A stretch of 64,000 bases of DNA, from assembly GCF_001190945.1 (NCBI RefSeq), contig NZ_CP011112.1:62001-126000 (forward strand), written 5' to 3'. The DNA is from Luteipulveratus mongoliensis (GTDB lineage Bacteria > Actinomycetota > Actinomycetes > Actinomycetales > Dermatophilaceae). This document shows, in pieces, positions 9,109-16,942 of this stretch; within the stretch, counting starts at the first letter, position 1; the number at the start of each line of letters is the position of its first letter. Made by a program: the position numbers and the translations under genes. A model generated the notes under the pieces. It saw only the letters and a list, made by a program, of their open reading frames with translations. It did not search any database and had not been told where the DNA came from.

Positions 9109-9915
9109 CTAGTGCAGGACGATGCGAGGACCCCGGTGAATGGTGGGCATGGACGCCGTCGGCAGTACGCGGGGCCGGACCGTCGTCGCGGTGGGGGACG
9201 CCTTGGGCCGCACCGTCTTGCGCGGCGACGGAGCGACCTGTCGTGGCGGCGCGACGGACGGTGCGGGCGGCTTCGGTTGGACCGGAACCGTGGCGCGCGG
9301 CGTCGCTTGAGGCGGCTGCGGCTCCGGGTCGGTCGAAGGCACCGCCGCGATCCGTTGCGCGGCCGGAGCGCCCGTGGCGGCGACCACGTCGGGAACCGTA
9401 CTGACGGCCGACGCCGTGGAACTGGGCGTGGCATCTGCCGTGTCGGAGCTCGTCCACTCAGGTTCTGACGATGTCGATGTCGACGACGGCACGGCGAGGT
9501 ACGCGCTCGCGTCCGGGCCGCTCGCGGTCGCGCCGATCACGGCAACCGTCACGCCCCCGATCACGACGGTCGCGACAGCGACGACCGCCACGAGGCGACG
9601 CAGCGGGAGACTCGGGTGTGGGCGTACGGCATGGCTGAGATCCCAGAGCGTGCCGTCAGCCCGGACGACGACATGCCTCGTGCCGGACGCGCTCTCAACG
9701 GTGGCGCGGATGGCACCGACCGGCAGCCGCTGCGCCTGACGCGCGAGCGCCGCGATGGCTGCCCCCTCGGCGGACTCACCCGGACGTGGCGGGATCTCGA
9801 CGCCCACCACTCGCGGCGGTCCGCTCGGAGGGAGCTCGACGTGCGCGTTCGGTCGATCAGGGATCGCCTGCGGATCGAACGATCCCCAGAGGTATCCGTC
9901 ATCGCGACTCGTCAT
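9109..9915 (-). CDS. Single-pass membrane protein, paralogue A of a three-member cluster
   Basis: 268 residues with no recognised domain. An N-terminal cytoplasmic module of about 100 residues contains HVELP, PRVVGVEIPP, a helix with AALARQAQRLP, and SGTRHVVVRADGTLWDL. One transmembrane helix (about 105-130) leads to a Pro/Ser/Thr/Ala-rich, probably extended outer segment that ends MPTIHRGPRIVLH. Module, helix, linker and terminal motif recur in the genes at 10078 and 11435. GGGGTTGGG precedes the ATG exactly as in paralogue C. It lies 71 bp upstream of the kinase gene on the same strand. Function unknown. Confidence 0.75.
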   Translation of the reverse strand: MTSRDDGYLWGSFDPQAIPDRPNAHVELPPSGPPRVVGVEIPPRPGESAEGAAIAALARQAQRLPVGAIRATVESASGTRHVVVRADGTLWDLSHAVRPHPSLPLRRLVAVVAVATVVIGGVTVAVIGATASGPDASAYLAVPSSTSTSSEPEWTSSDTADATPSSTASAVSTVPDVVAATGAPAAQRIAAVPSTDPEPQPPQATPRATVPVQPKPPAPSVAPPRQVAPSPRKTVRPKASPTATTVRPRVLPTASMPTIHRGPRIVLH

Positions 9916-10077
9916 CGGCCCAACCCCCTGCTTCGCTCCACGCTCACCCGCCAGCGAGAGGCGTGGTTCACAGCGCCCGAATAGAGCGAGCGTGCCACGA
10001 TCGGCGCGGGCACGGCGTTCAGGGCTGTGGACAACCGTTCACAGCGGCCCCGCCATCGACACCGCCATCCGGTGCGC

Positions 10078-10803
10078 CTAGCGGTGGCCGCGCGGTGACC
10101 GGATGATCGTCGGCATCGGACGCGACGGCCGCGGGGGCGGATTCACTGTCGTGACCTTGTTGGACGGTTTGGGCTGGATCGACTTGCGGGGGCGCGGCGT
10201 GGTGGCCGGCGGCGCTCCGGTCGGCCGCAGCCGAGCGGACCAGGTCGGCTGTGGAATCGGAGTCCCCCGCTTGGCTGACGGTGCGGCCGGCACGGGCCCG
10301 CGCACTGACCCGATCGTCGACGGTTGGAAGGTCGGGGCCAACGCGCCCGGTCCCGAAGAACCCGTGCGACTGGTCGATGACGGCGGCGCCACTTCCTTGC
10401 GCTGGTCGGACCCGCCACGCGTCGCCGCCAGCACGCCGACAACCCCGCCGCTCGTCACGACGGCAGCGATGGCGCACGCGGCGATCGTGCGCCGCCCCGG
10501 CAGCGTGAAGCTCCGCCCTACGGCGTCCAGATCCCAGCGCGTGCCGTCGGCCTGAACGACCAGTCGCTTCGTCCCGGACGGACTCACGACCCTCGCGCGA
10601 ATTGCCTGCGCGGGCTGCCTACGCGCCCGTCGCGCCACCGCCGTGATCGCGACGTCCTCCGCGGTGCTGTCTGCGCTGCAAGGAATCTCGACGCCGGCTA
10701 CCCGTGGTCGTCCGCTCTTCGACAGCTCGACACGCACCACTGGTTCGTCGGGTGTTGTGTGGGGGTTGAACTGCGCACGGTGAGTACCGTCGCGACGCAT
10801 CAT
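10078..10803 (-). CDS. Single-pass membrane protein, paralogue B
   Basis: 241 residues, same architecture as its neighbours: VRVELSKSGRPRVAGVEIP near the start, AITAVARRARRQP, SGTKRLVVQADGTRWDL, one membrane helix (about 105-128), then a Pro/Thr/Ser-rich tail with basic patches. The terminal motif has degenerated to MPTIIRSPRGHR. Two adjacent ATGs (10803, 10800) share one AGAGGG ribosome site. It is the most divergent of the three. Function unknown. Confidence 0.72.
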   Translation of the reverse strand: MMRRDGTHRAQFNPHTTPDEPVVRVELSKSGRPRVAGVEIPCSADSTAEDVAITAVARRARRQPAQAIRARVVSPSGTKRLVVQADGTRWDLDAVGRSFTLPGRRTIAACAIAAVVTSGGVVGVLAATRGGSDQRKEVAPPSSTSRTGSSGPGALAPTFQPSTIGSVRGPVPAAPSAKRGTPIPQPTWSARLRPTGAPPATTPRPRKSIQPKPSNKVTTVNPPPRPSRPMPTIIRSPRGHR

Positions 10804-10939
10804 TGCCCGCCCTCTGCTCGTGGCCTGTCCTCGACCCGCGAGGGCCGCTCACCTGGTCGCATCCGCCTCCCGCGGACGCACCAGGTCGAGGGTGCCAGCC
10901 AGATCGTCAAGAAACGTTGATCGTTGGGCATAACTCCGG

Positions 10940-11362
10940 TCAGGGAAGAGCGCTCTCGCGCACGGCGAAACCCTTGGCGTTGACCACGGTCCGGCCGGCG
11001 AGCGGCTCGACCAGCGTCGTCGTCACCTGCCCTGCGCTGCCCGCGTCCGGGCAATCCATCCGCTCAGTCTTCACGGTGAGGGTCGTCGTCAGGACGACCT
11101 GGGTCGGCGACTCCTTCGCCTCGAGACGAGCGACGCGCACGGACTCGCCGCATTGGCCCATGGGCAAGAAGACCCCGATCGCTCGAGACCGCTCGTCGTA
11201 GGTGTAGTTGGTGACGAGCGGATGGGTGGTCTCCCACCGCGGTCGAGTCTCCAGCCAGTAGCCGACGACCGCTCCGATGATCAGCGCCGCGAGGACCGCG
11301 CGGCCGATCCAGCGATCCCGACGGCTCAGCGGTGAGAGCTCAAGCCCAGCGTGTACGCCCAT
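10940..11362 (-). CDS. Small single-pass membrane protein, unknown
   Basis: 140 residues, GGGAGG well placed before the ATG. A short cytoplasmic N-terminus rich in Arg, one helix (about 22-38, AVLAALIIGAVVGYWL) and an outer domain of about 100 residues with two cysteines (GQCGES and MDCPD) that could form a disulfide. It is not related in sequence to the three paralogues that surround it but is co-oriented with them. I do not recognise the family. Confidence 0.65.
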   Translation of the reverse strand: MGVHAGLELSPLSRRDRWIGRAVLAALIIGAVVGYWLETRPRWETTHPLVTNYTYDERSRAIGVFLPMGQCGESVRVARLEAKESPTQVVLTTTLTVKTERMDCPDAGSAGQVTTTLVEPLAGRTVVNAKGFAVRESALP

Positions 11363-11434
11363 CGCACGCCTCCCTCAGCACCATGATGCGTCCGCGGAGT
11401 GCGGCCCGTCATCAAGCTGTGGGTCACGATCTGG

Positions 11435-12220
11435 CTAGTGCCGGACGATCCTCGGCCCGCGGGGGATGGTCGGCATCGACGGCGTCGGCGACGGAGGGGG
11501 ATGGATCGTCGAGGTGGGGCTGGAGGTCTTGGGCGGAACCGTCTTGCGTGGTCGCGGCGTAGCGGGCGGCGGCGCCGGCGGTCGAGGTGCCGAGCTCGTC
11601 GGCTGCGGCGCGCCCGGCGAGGTGGGCACCACCGGACCGGACGAGGGCACCGCGCCCACCCCGGCAGGTGGAGGCGCACCGGTCGCGGCGACGACGTCCG
11701 GGACCGGGCCGGTCGCAGCCGGGGCCGAGGTCGACGTGATCTGACTCGTCTCGGTCGGTCGGCTCACAGGTGCGGGAGTCGCCGTCGTCGAGACAGGAGA
11801 CAGCTCGCCCTGCCGGTCCGGGCCATCGCCGGATGCGCTGACGACCGCCACCGCCACACCGCCGACCATGACCGCCGCCACAGCACACGCCGCGAGAACG
11901 CGACGGAGCGGGACAGCCGGCGTCGGGCGTACGGCATGGTCGAGGTCCCAGCGCGTGCCGTCGGCCTGGATGACCAGGCGCCGCGTGCCGGACGGGCCCT
12001 CGAAGGTCGCCCGAACGGCTTCGCCCGGCAGCCGCTGAGCCTGCCGAGCCAGAGCGGCGACCGCAGCATCCTCCGCCGACTCGCCCGCCTGCCGCGGGAT
12101 CTCGATCCCGGCGACCCTGGGCAGTCCGTCCTCGGGGAGCTCGACGTGAGCCTCGGGCTGTGCGGGCGTGGCGTGCGGGTCGAAGGGTCCCCAGAGGTGC
12201 TCGCTCTCGCGACCCGTCAT
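11435..12220 (-). CDS. Single-pass membrane protein, paralogue C
   Basis: 261 residues from the ATG at 12220, chosen over an in-frame ATG nine codons upstream because its context (GGGGTTGGGGCG then ATGACG) is the same as for paralogue A. Shared blocks: HVELPEDGLPRVAGIEIP, AALARQAQRLP, SGTRRLVIQADGTRWDL, one helix, a linker with VPDVVAATGAP in common with paralogue A, and the terminus MPTIPRGPRIVRH. First gene of the minus-strand run that ends in the kinase. Function unknown. Confidence 0.75.
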   Translation of the reverse strand: MTGRESEHLWGPFDPHATPAQPEAHVELPEDGLPRVAGIEIPRQAGESAEDAAVAALARQAQRLPGEAVRATFEGPSGTRRLVIQADGTRWDLDHAVRPTPAVPLRRVLAACAVAAVMVGGVAVAVVSASGDGPDRQGELSPVSTTATPAPVSRPTETSQITSTSAPAATGPVPDVVAATGAPPPAGVGAVPSSGPVVPTSPGAPQPTSSAPRPPAPPPATPRPRKTVPPKTSSPTSTIHPPPSPTPSMPTIPRGPRIVRH

Positions 12221-12341
12221 CGCCCCAACCCCTGATCTGATCCGCACCCCTCGCGCACACGTGAACCCGCGGCGCTCGCCTCAGAGGAAGAGTGCCACGT
12301 CCGGCGCGAGCGTGGAGTTCGTGCTGTGGACAAACCTCGCG

Positions 12342-12920
12342 TCAGGTACGCGCCCGCTCGCGGTGTGCTGCGGCCTTGACCCGACTCTGGCAGCGCGTGG
12401 AGCAGAACCGGCGGCCGCCGTTCTTGGATCCGTCGACGTAGACCCGGTCGCAGCCGGGCGCCTCGCACACGCCGAGCCGGCCACCCATCGCGCTGCCCAG
12501 GGCCATGGCCAGGCCCGCGGCCACGCCGGGCGACCAGCCCGGATAGAGGCCCGGGTCCCGCCCGTGGAAGTGCAGGTGCAGCTCTCCGTCGTGGTCGTCG
12601 AGCTGAGGACGGGGACCCGTCTCGTCGAGCAACCGGTTGACGAGCCGAGCGGCCACCGACAGTTCCTGCGCATCTGCAGCGACGAAGACCTCGCGCAGTC
12701 GTCCGGCGAGCACCCTGAACTGCTCGGCCTCGGCGGCCGTCACCCGCGGCTCGTAGCCATCGGCCCGCAACGCCTCGGCCGCGGCGTCGCGCAGCGCACG
12801 ACCTTCGGGCACGTCGTAGGGGCGGCCACGGTCGCCGCCGGGCGTGAGGGTGTTGACCATCTTCTCGGCTGCATCGAGCAGACGCCACACATGACTGTCG
12901 AAATGCACTTGACCAGTCAT
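12342..12920 (-). CDS. CGNR-type zinc finger transcriptional regulator
   Basis: 192 residues from the ATG at 12920; an in-frame ATG at 12953 would add 11 residues but has no ribosome site and lies inside an operator-like repeat. HFDSH near the start and the ABATE-like helical domain are typical of the family. The C-terminal zinc finger reads CEAPGCDRVYVD...RRFCSTRCQSR, with CQSR in place of the usual CGNR. Such proteins are ligand-responsive DNA binders. It diverges from an MFS exporter, and the intervening DNA holds two matched inverted repeats, so it probably controls both. Confidence 0.82.
   Translation of the reverse strand: MTGQVHFDSHVWRLLDAAEKMVNTLTPGGDRGRPYDVPEGRALRDAAAEALRADGYEPRVTAAEAEQFRVLAGRLREVFVAADAQELSVAARLVNRLLDETGPRPQLDDHDGELHLHFHGRDPGLYPGWSPGVAAGLAMALGSAMGGRLGVCEAPGCDRVYVDGSKNGGRRFCSTRCQSRVKAAAHRERART
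12891..12920. promoter_or_regulatory. Operator-like inverted repeat, copy 1
   Basis: ATGACTG at 12891-12897 faces CAGTCAT at 12914-12920 across 16 bases, with matching flanks (TCG after the left arm, ACC before the right arm). The right arm includes the start codon of the CGNR gene, so bound protein would block its expression directly. Confidence 0.65.
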
Positions 12921-12936
12921 CTCCTCACTGCGTAAC

Positions 12937-12966
12937 GTGACTGTCGTAATCATTTTAACCAGTCAC
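12937..12966. promoter_or_regulatory. Operator-like inverted repeat, copy 2
   Basis: GTGACTG (12937-12943) faces CAGTCAC (12960-12966) across 16 bases. Same 30-bp layout as the copy centred 46 bp away, ending ten bases before the MFS start codon. Confidence 0.65.
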
Positions 12967-12975
12967 GGGGGTCTC

Positions 12976-14151
12976 ATGTCCGTCACCACAGCCTCGCAGA
13001 CCCTGACCTGGCGCACCGTGCCACGGGAGCTGCGCATCCTCATCCTGGCGCGCACCATCAACCGGCTCGGCGCCTTCTCGATGGCCTTCCTCGGCCTGCT
13101 GCTCACGGAGCATCTCGGCGCAGGACTGACGGCGGCCGGCCTGATCCTGGCAGCGTTCGGGCTGGCCACCATCCCGTCCCGGCTGCTCGGCGGCTGGCTC
13201 GCGGACCGCCTGGGTCGGTCGCGCACGATCGCGCTCGGACTCTTCGGCTGTGCGGCCAGCCAGCTGTGGATCGCGGCGTCCCCGTCGGTCGCGAGCGCGG
13301 CCGCGGCGGCCGTCGTGTTCGGACTCGCCTTCGAGATCTACGAGCCGGCCAGTCAGGCGCTCGTCGCGGACGTGAGTAGACCCGAGGACCGGCCGGCGGC
13401 GTACGCCCTGCTCTGGGCTTCGACCGCGGTCGCCGGTGTGCTCGCCGGGCTCATCGGCGCGGTCGCCAGCAGCATCGATCTGCGCCTGCTCTTCGTGATC
13501 GATGCCGTGAGCTGCGTGGGGTGCGCCGCGATCGTGCTCGGGCTGCTGCCGCGTACGGCCGTGGGTGCTCCGTCCAAGGATGAGGTGCCGGCGCGGCCGT
13601 GGAGGGACAGCCGCCTGCTCGTACTCCTAGGCGTAGCAACGGTTTTCGCGACCATCTACATGTTGATCGTGATGGCACTGCCGCTCACGTTGCGGGCGCG
13701 CGGGCTGCCGGGTTGGCACCTGGGTGTGCTGCTCACGGCGGGCGCGTTGACGAGCGTGGCGGCCACGCTCGTCCTGAAACGGATCACCGCCGGACGGGAC
13801 GAATTCGCAATGATGCGAGGCGCGTACGTCGTCCTGGCACTTGGTCTCGTGGTGACGGCGTACGCCGACCGGCTGAGTCTGTTCGTCGTCGCGACGGTGC
13901 TGTGCGGGCTGGCCGAGGTCGCCCTCCTCGGGCACAGCATGTCGCTGGCGGCGGGCCTCGCACCCGAGCACGGAAGGGCGGCGTACCTCGCGGTCTTCGG
14001 CCTCTGCTGGGGCGTCGCGACGACGGTCGCTCCCCTGCTCGGCACCCAGCTGCTGGAGCACACCGGCCCGACGGTGACCTGGCTCGTGCCGGCGATCGGT
14101 GCGCTCGCCTGCGCCGCCGCCCAGCCGCGCCTGCGTCGTCACCTCACGTGA
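12976..14151 (+). CDS. MFS transporter (DHA1-like drug exporter)
   Basis: 391 residues from the ATG at 12976, preceded by CGGGGG; an in-frame upstream GTG-type start at 12937 would lie inside the operator. About 12 membrane helices. The loop between helices 2 and 3 has GGWLADRLGRSRTIALG, a good MFS motif A. A cation- or proton-linked exporter of small molecules is likely. Divergent from and probably repressed by the CGNR protein. Confidence 0.85.
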   Translation: MSVTTASQTLTWRTVPRELRILILARTINRLGAFSMAFLGLLLTEHLGAGLTAAGLILAAFGLATIPSRLLGGWLADRLGRSRTIALGLFGCAASQLWIAASPSVASAAAAAVVFGLAFEIYEPASQALVADVSRPEDRPAAYALLWASTAVAGVLAGLIGAVASSIDLRLLFVIDAVSCVGCAAIVLGLLPRTAVGAPSKDEVPARPWRDSRLLVLLGVATVFATIYMLIVMALPLTLRARGLPGWHLGVLLTAGALTSVAATLVLKRITAGRDEFAMMRGAYVVLALGLVVTAYADRLSLFVVATVLCGLAEVALLGHSMSLAAGLAPEHGRAAYLAVFGLCWGVATTVAPLLGTQLLEHTGPTVTWLVPAIGALACAAAQPRLRRHLT

Positions 14152-14220
14152 TCGGGGCCGAAGCGTGCAAGGGGTGAGATGGCCCTTCACAAGCACCGCA
14201 GCGGTGCGAGAGTGGAGATC

Positions 14221-14739
14221 ATGACAGAGCAGAGCACCCTTGCCCTTGCCACGGAGCGCCTCGAGGCGCAGCGCACGATCCCTGCCGATCCCAGCGATAT
14301 CTTCGCCGTGCTGACCGACCCACAGGGTCACGTCGCCATCGACAGCTCGGGGATGCTGCAGAGCGCCGACGGCAACCGTGTCGAGCAGGCTGGTGACGAG
14401 TTCGTCGTCCACATGGATCGCGAAGCGCTCGGTGACCTGCCGATGGGCAAGTACGACGTCACCGTCACCATCACCACGTTCGAGCACGACCGCGAGATCG
14501 CCTGGAAGATCCTCGGCACCGTGCGACCACCGATCGGGCACGTCTTCGGCTACCTCCTGGAGGAGGTCCCCGAAGGCACCCTCGTGACCTCCTACTACGA
14601 CTGGTCCGACGCGCACGAGGACTGGCGTCGCAGCGGCATCTTCCCGGTGATCCCGCAGACCGCACTGCGCGGCACGCTGGGCATCCTCGAGCGTGCCGTT
14701 GTCCGCGGCTACCCCCAGGAGTCCGCCCGCGAGCACTGA
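14221..14739 (+). CDS. SRPBCC superfamily (START-like) protein
   Basis: 172 residues from the ATG at 14221 (GTGGAG just upstream); a longer form from 14179 is possible. The layout, RTIPADPSDIFAVLTDPQGHVAIDSSG, then beta strands and a C-terminal helix with ERAVVRGY, is that of the polyketide cyclase/dehydrase START fold, which binds a hydrophobic ligand in a cavity. No catalytic assignment is possible. It converges with the ribosomal protection gene. Confidence 0.75.
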   Translation: MTEQSTLALATERLEAQRTIPADPSDIFAVLTDPQGHVAIDSSGMLQSADGNRVEQAGDEFVVHMDREALGDLPMGKYDVTVTITTFEHDREIAWKILGTVRPPIGHVFGYLLEEVPEGTLVTSYYDWSDAHEDWRRSGIFPVIPQTALRGTLGILERAVVRGYPQESAREH

Positions 14740-14819
14740 CCCACGCCCCCGGCAAAAGTTGATCGGCCGCACACGCATACCTGTGCCTGCGACCAACTTT
14801 CGCCGGGGGGTTGGGTCAG
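14736..14819. terminator. Long hairpin shared by two convergent genes
   Basis: Thirty bases at 14736-14765 pair with 14790-14819 with about four mismatches; the core is CCCCCGGC.AAAGTTG. Both flanking stop codons (14737-14739 plus strand, 14816-14818 minus strand) lie inside the arms. Probable bidirectional terminator, or a mobile palindromic element inserted at the gene ends. Confidence 0.7.
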
Positions 14820-16810
14820 CGGCCGAGGGCCTGGAGGTAGGCGCGACGATCTGCCGGGTCGGCGTGGATCCGTGAACGCTCCGGCGTCGCACCCTGCACC
14901 GGTTCGTACCGGTCGAACGCCGTCACCAGCACGCCCTCACCACGGGTGAGCCCAGGAACCCGCTGCTGCAGCTGGTGCACCGTGGCCGCTGGGATGTCAC
15001 CGGCGAGCACGTACGCCGCTCCCCGGCTCTGCGTGTCGAGCGGCACCCCACGTACGTGCGAGAGCGCGGACAGCGTTGCGCCCAAAGCATCTTCGGGCAC
15101 CTCCAGCTCGAAGTGGTGGATCGGCTCGTGCACACAGGTGCCGGCCCGACGCAGCGCATCGGTCAGCACCATCGGCGTCAGGTTGCGGAAGTCGCCGGCG
15201 GTGCTCGACATGCTCGCGTCGAAGGTGCCGTGAGAGTGGCTCTGCCTCGCCCAGTAGCCCGAATGCGTCATGGTGACAAGGCAATCCGCGACCGCCCAAC
15301 CTCGCAGACCCTCGCGCAACGTGGCGTGCACCGCTTCCTCGACGGCCGTGAAGAACGCGGGCGGCATCGAGCCGAGCTCCACGCCGAGCGCGAACGTGAT
15401 GCCCGATCCGACCGGCGCTGGGTCGACCCGAAGGCCGACCGTTGCCAGGAACGGGTTGGGCCCGACGTTGATGATCTCGAACGCCTCGCCCGAGCCCGAC
15501 GGCCGCTCGATGCAGATCGTCGTCGTCTCCCGGAAGGTGACGTCGACGTCGTACTCCTGCGCGAGCATCGCCTGGATGACCTCCTTCTGCACCTCCCCGT
15601 AGAGCGACACCGAGATCTCGTGCCGTACGTCGTCCTGCCGCAGATCGATCAGCGGATCCTGCTCAGCCAGCTGGCTCAGACCGACGTGCATCGTGCCGCG
15701 GTCCGCGTCACGCACCGGGTCGACAACGGTCTCCAAGGAGGGCGGTGAGAAGAAGTGCCGATCCGCGGATCGCGTTGGCACATCACCGATCTCGTCGCCG
15801 ATCCGTACGCCCGCCAGACCCCACACCTGCGCGATCCGTCCCGCACGCGCGCACTGGGCCGGCCTCGCGACGCCGCTGTCGAACTCGCGGATCGCGGTGA
15901 CCTTCGCCTCCATCACCCGGCGCTCGGCCGGGCTCACGAGACGAAGCCGATCCCGAACGCGAACGGTCCCGGACTCCAGTCGCAGGTAGGCGATCTGCTC
16001 GCCACCACCGCCGCGCTCCACCTTGAACACGGTGCCTCGAGGCGGACCGGACACGTCGGGGTCAGCGACGGGGAGCAGCCGAGGAATGGAGCACATCAGC
16101 GCCTCCACACCAGCACCGGTCACGGCCGACCCGAACGCCACCGGATGCACCGTGCCAGCACGCGACTGCTCGGCCAGGCGTTCCTGGAGAAGCGACTCCG
16201 TCACGGACGCCGGGTCTTCCACGTACGCCGCCAGCAGCTCGCCGTCGTGAGCCGAGAGAAGATCGACCCAGGCGTCCATCGGACGCGAACCACACTCGTA
16301 CGGAACGAAGCTCGCGTCTCGACCGCCCGCGTCACGCACCGAGCCGAGCGCGATGGCGCGCGGTGTGAGCCGCTCGGTGATCTCGCGCACGACCTCGTCC
16401 GGGCGAGCGCCGGTCCGGTCGATCTTGTTGACGAAGATCAGCGTCGGGATGCCCAGCCGCTGGAGCGCGCGCATCAGCACCCGCGTCTGCGCCTGGACGC
16501 CCTCGACGGCTGAGATCACCAGGATCGCTCCGTCGAGCACGCTCAAGGCACGCTCGACCTCGGCGATGAAGTCCGAGTGTCCAGGCGTATCAACGAGATT
16601 GATGACTGTTTCGCCGATCGTGAACGACACGACCGCCGAGCGGATGGTGATGCCGCGCTGCTGCTCCAGCGCGAGAGAGTCGGTCTGGGTGCTGCCGTCG
16701 TCGACGCTGCCGACCTCGTCGATGACCCCAGCCTCGAAGAGAAGCCGTTCGGTCAGACTGGTCTTACCGGCATCGACGTGCGCCAGGATGCCCAAGTTCA
16801 GGGATGTCAA
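14816..16810 (-). CDS. OtrA/TetM-like ribosomal protection GTPase
   Basis: 664 residues, an EF-G-like translation factor. G1 AHVDAGKTSLTERLL, the switch I region RGITIRS, G3 DTPGHSDF and G4 NKIDR are intact; EF-G domains II-V follow, including SLYGEVQKEV and the CIERP-type segment of tetracycline protection proteins. Closest in layout to Streptomyces OtrA. It would release tetracycline-like drugs from the ribosome. The start is a TTG at 16810: an in-frame TGA lies three codons upstream, so no longer form exists. A leader ORF overlaps this start. It lies 132 bp behind the SoxR-controlled MFS gene. Confidence 0.88.
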   Translation of the reverse strand: MTSLNLGILAHVDAGKTSLTERLLFEAGVIDEVGSVDDGSTQTDSLALEQQRGITIRSAVVSFTIGETVINLVDTPGHSDFIAEVERALSVLDGAILVISAVEGVQAQTRVLMRALQRLGIPTLIFVNKIDRTGARPDEVVREITERLTPRAIALGSVRDAGGRDASFVPYECGSRPMDAWVDLLSAHDGELLAAYVEDPASVTESLLQERLAEQSRAGTVHPVAFGSAVTGAGVEALMCSIPRLLPVADPDVSGPPRGTVFKVERGGGGEQIAYLRLESGTVRVRDRLRLVSPAERRVMEAKVTAIREFDSGVARPAQCARAGRIAQVWGLAGVRIGDEIGDVPTRSADRHFFSPPSLETVVDPVRDADRGTMHVGLSQLAEQDPLIDLRQDDVRHEISVSLYGEVQKEVIQAMLAQEYDVDVTFRETTTICIERPSGSGEAFEIINVGPNPFLATVGLRVDPAPVGSGITFALGVELGSMPPAFFTAVEEAVHATLREGLRGWAVADCLVTMTHSGYWARQSHSHGTFDASMSSTAGDFRNLTPMVLTDALRRAGTCVHEPIHHFELEVPEDALGATLSALSHVRGVPLDTQSRGAAYVLAGDIPAATVHQLQQRVPGLTRGEGVLVTAFDRYEPVQGATPERSRIHADPADRRAYLQALGR

Positions 16811-16874
16811 AGTGGTTCATGTCCTCTGCGTAGGTGTGATTGACCTGCTGGCAGGGCATGAAACGAGAACGCAT
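16764..16874 (-). CDS. Candidate leader peptide overlapping the ribosomal protection gene
   Basis: 36 codons, ATG at 16874 preceded by AGGAG with ideal five-base spacing. The peptide begins MRSRFMPCQQVNHTYAED. It stops at TAA 47 bases inside the downstream gene, so the TTG start of the resistance gene sits within it. Layout fits translational coupling or drug-sensitive attenuation, as known for tet and erm leaders. The last 14 codons simply read the next gene in another frame. Expression is not proven. Confidence 0.5.
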   Translation of the reverse strand: MRSRFMPCQQVNHTYAEDMNHFDIPELGHPGARRCR

Positions 16875-16942
16875 GACATCTCCTGATCGGGGTGGGCTGA
16901 CCAGCCCAGGACAGCAGCCGACGGGCACGTGCGGCAACCGAA

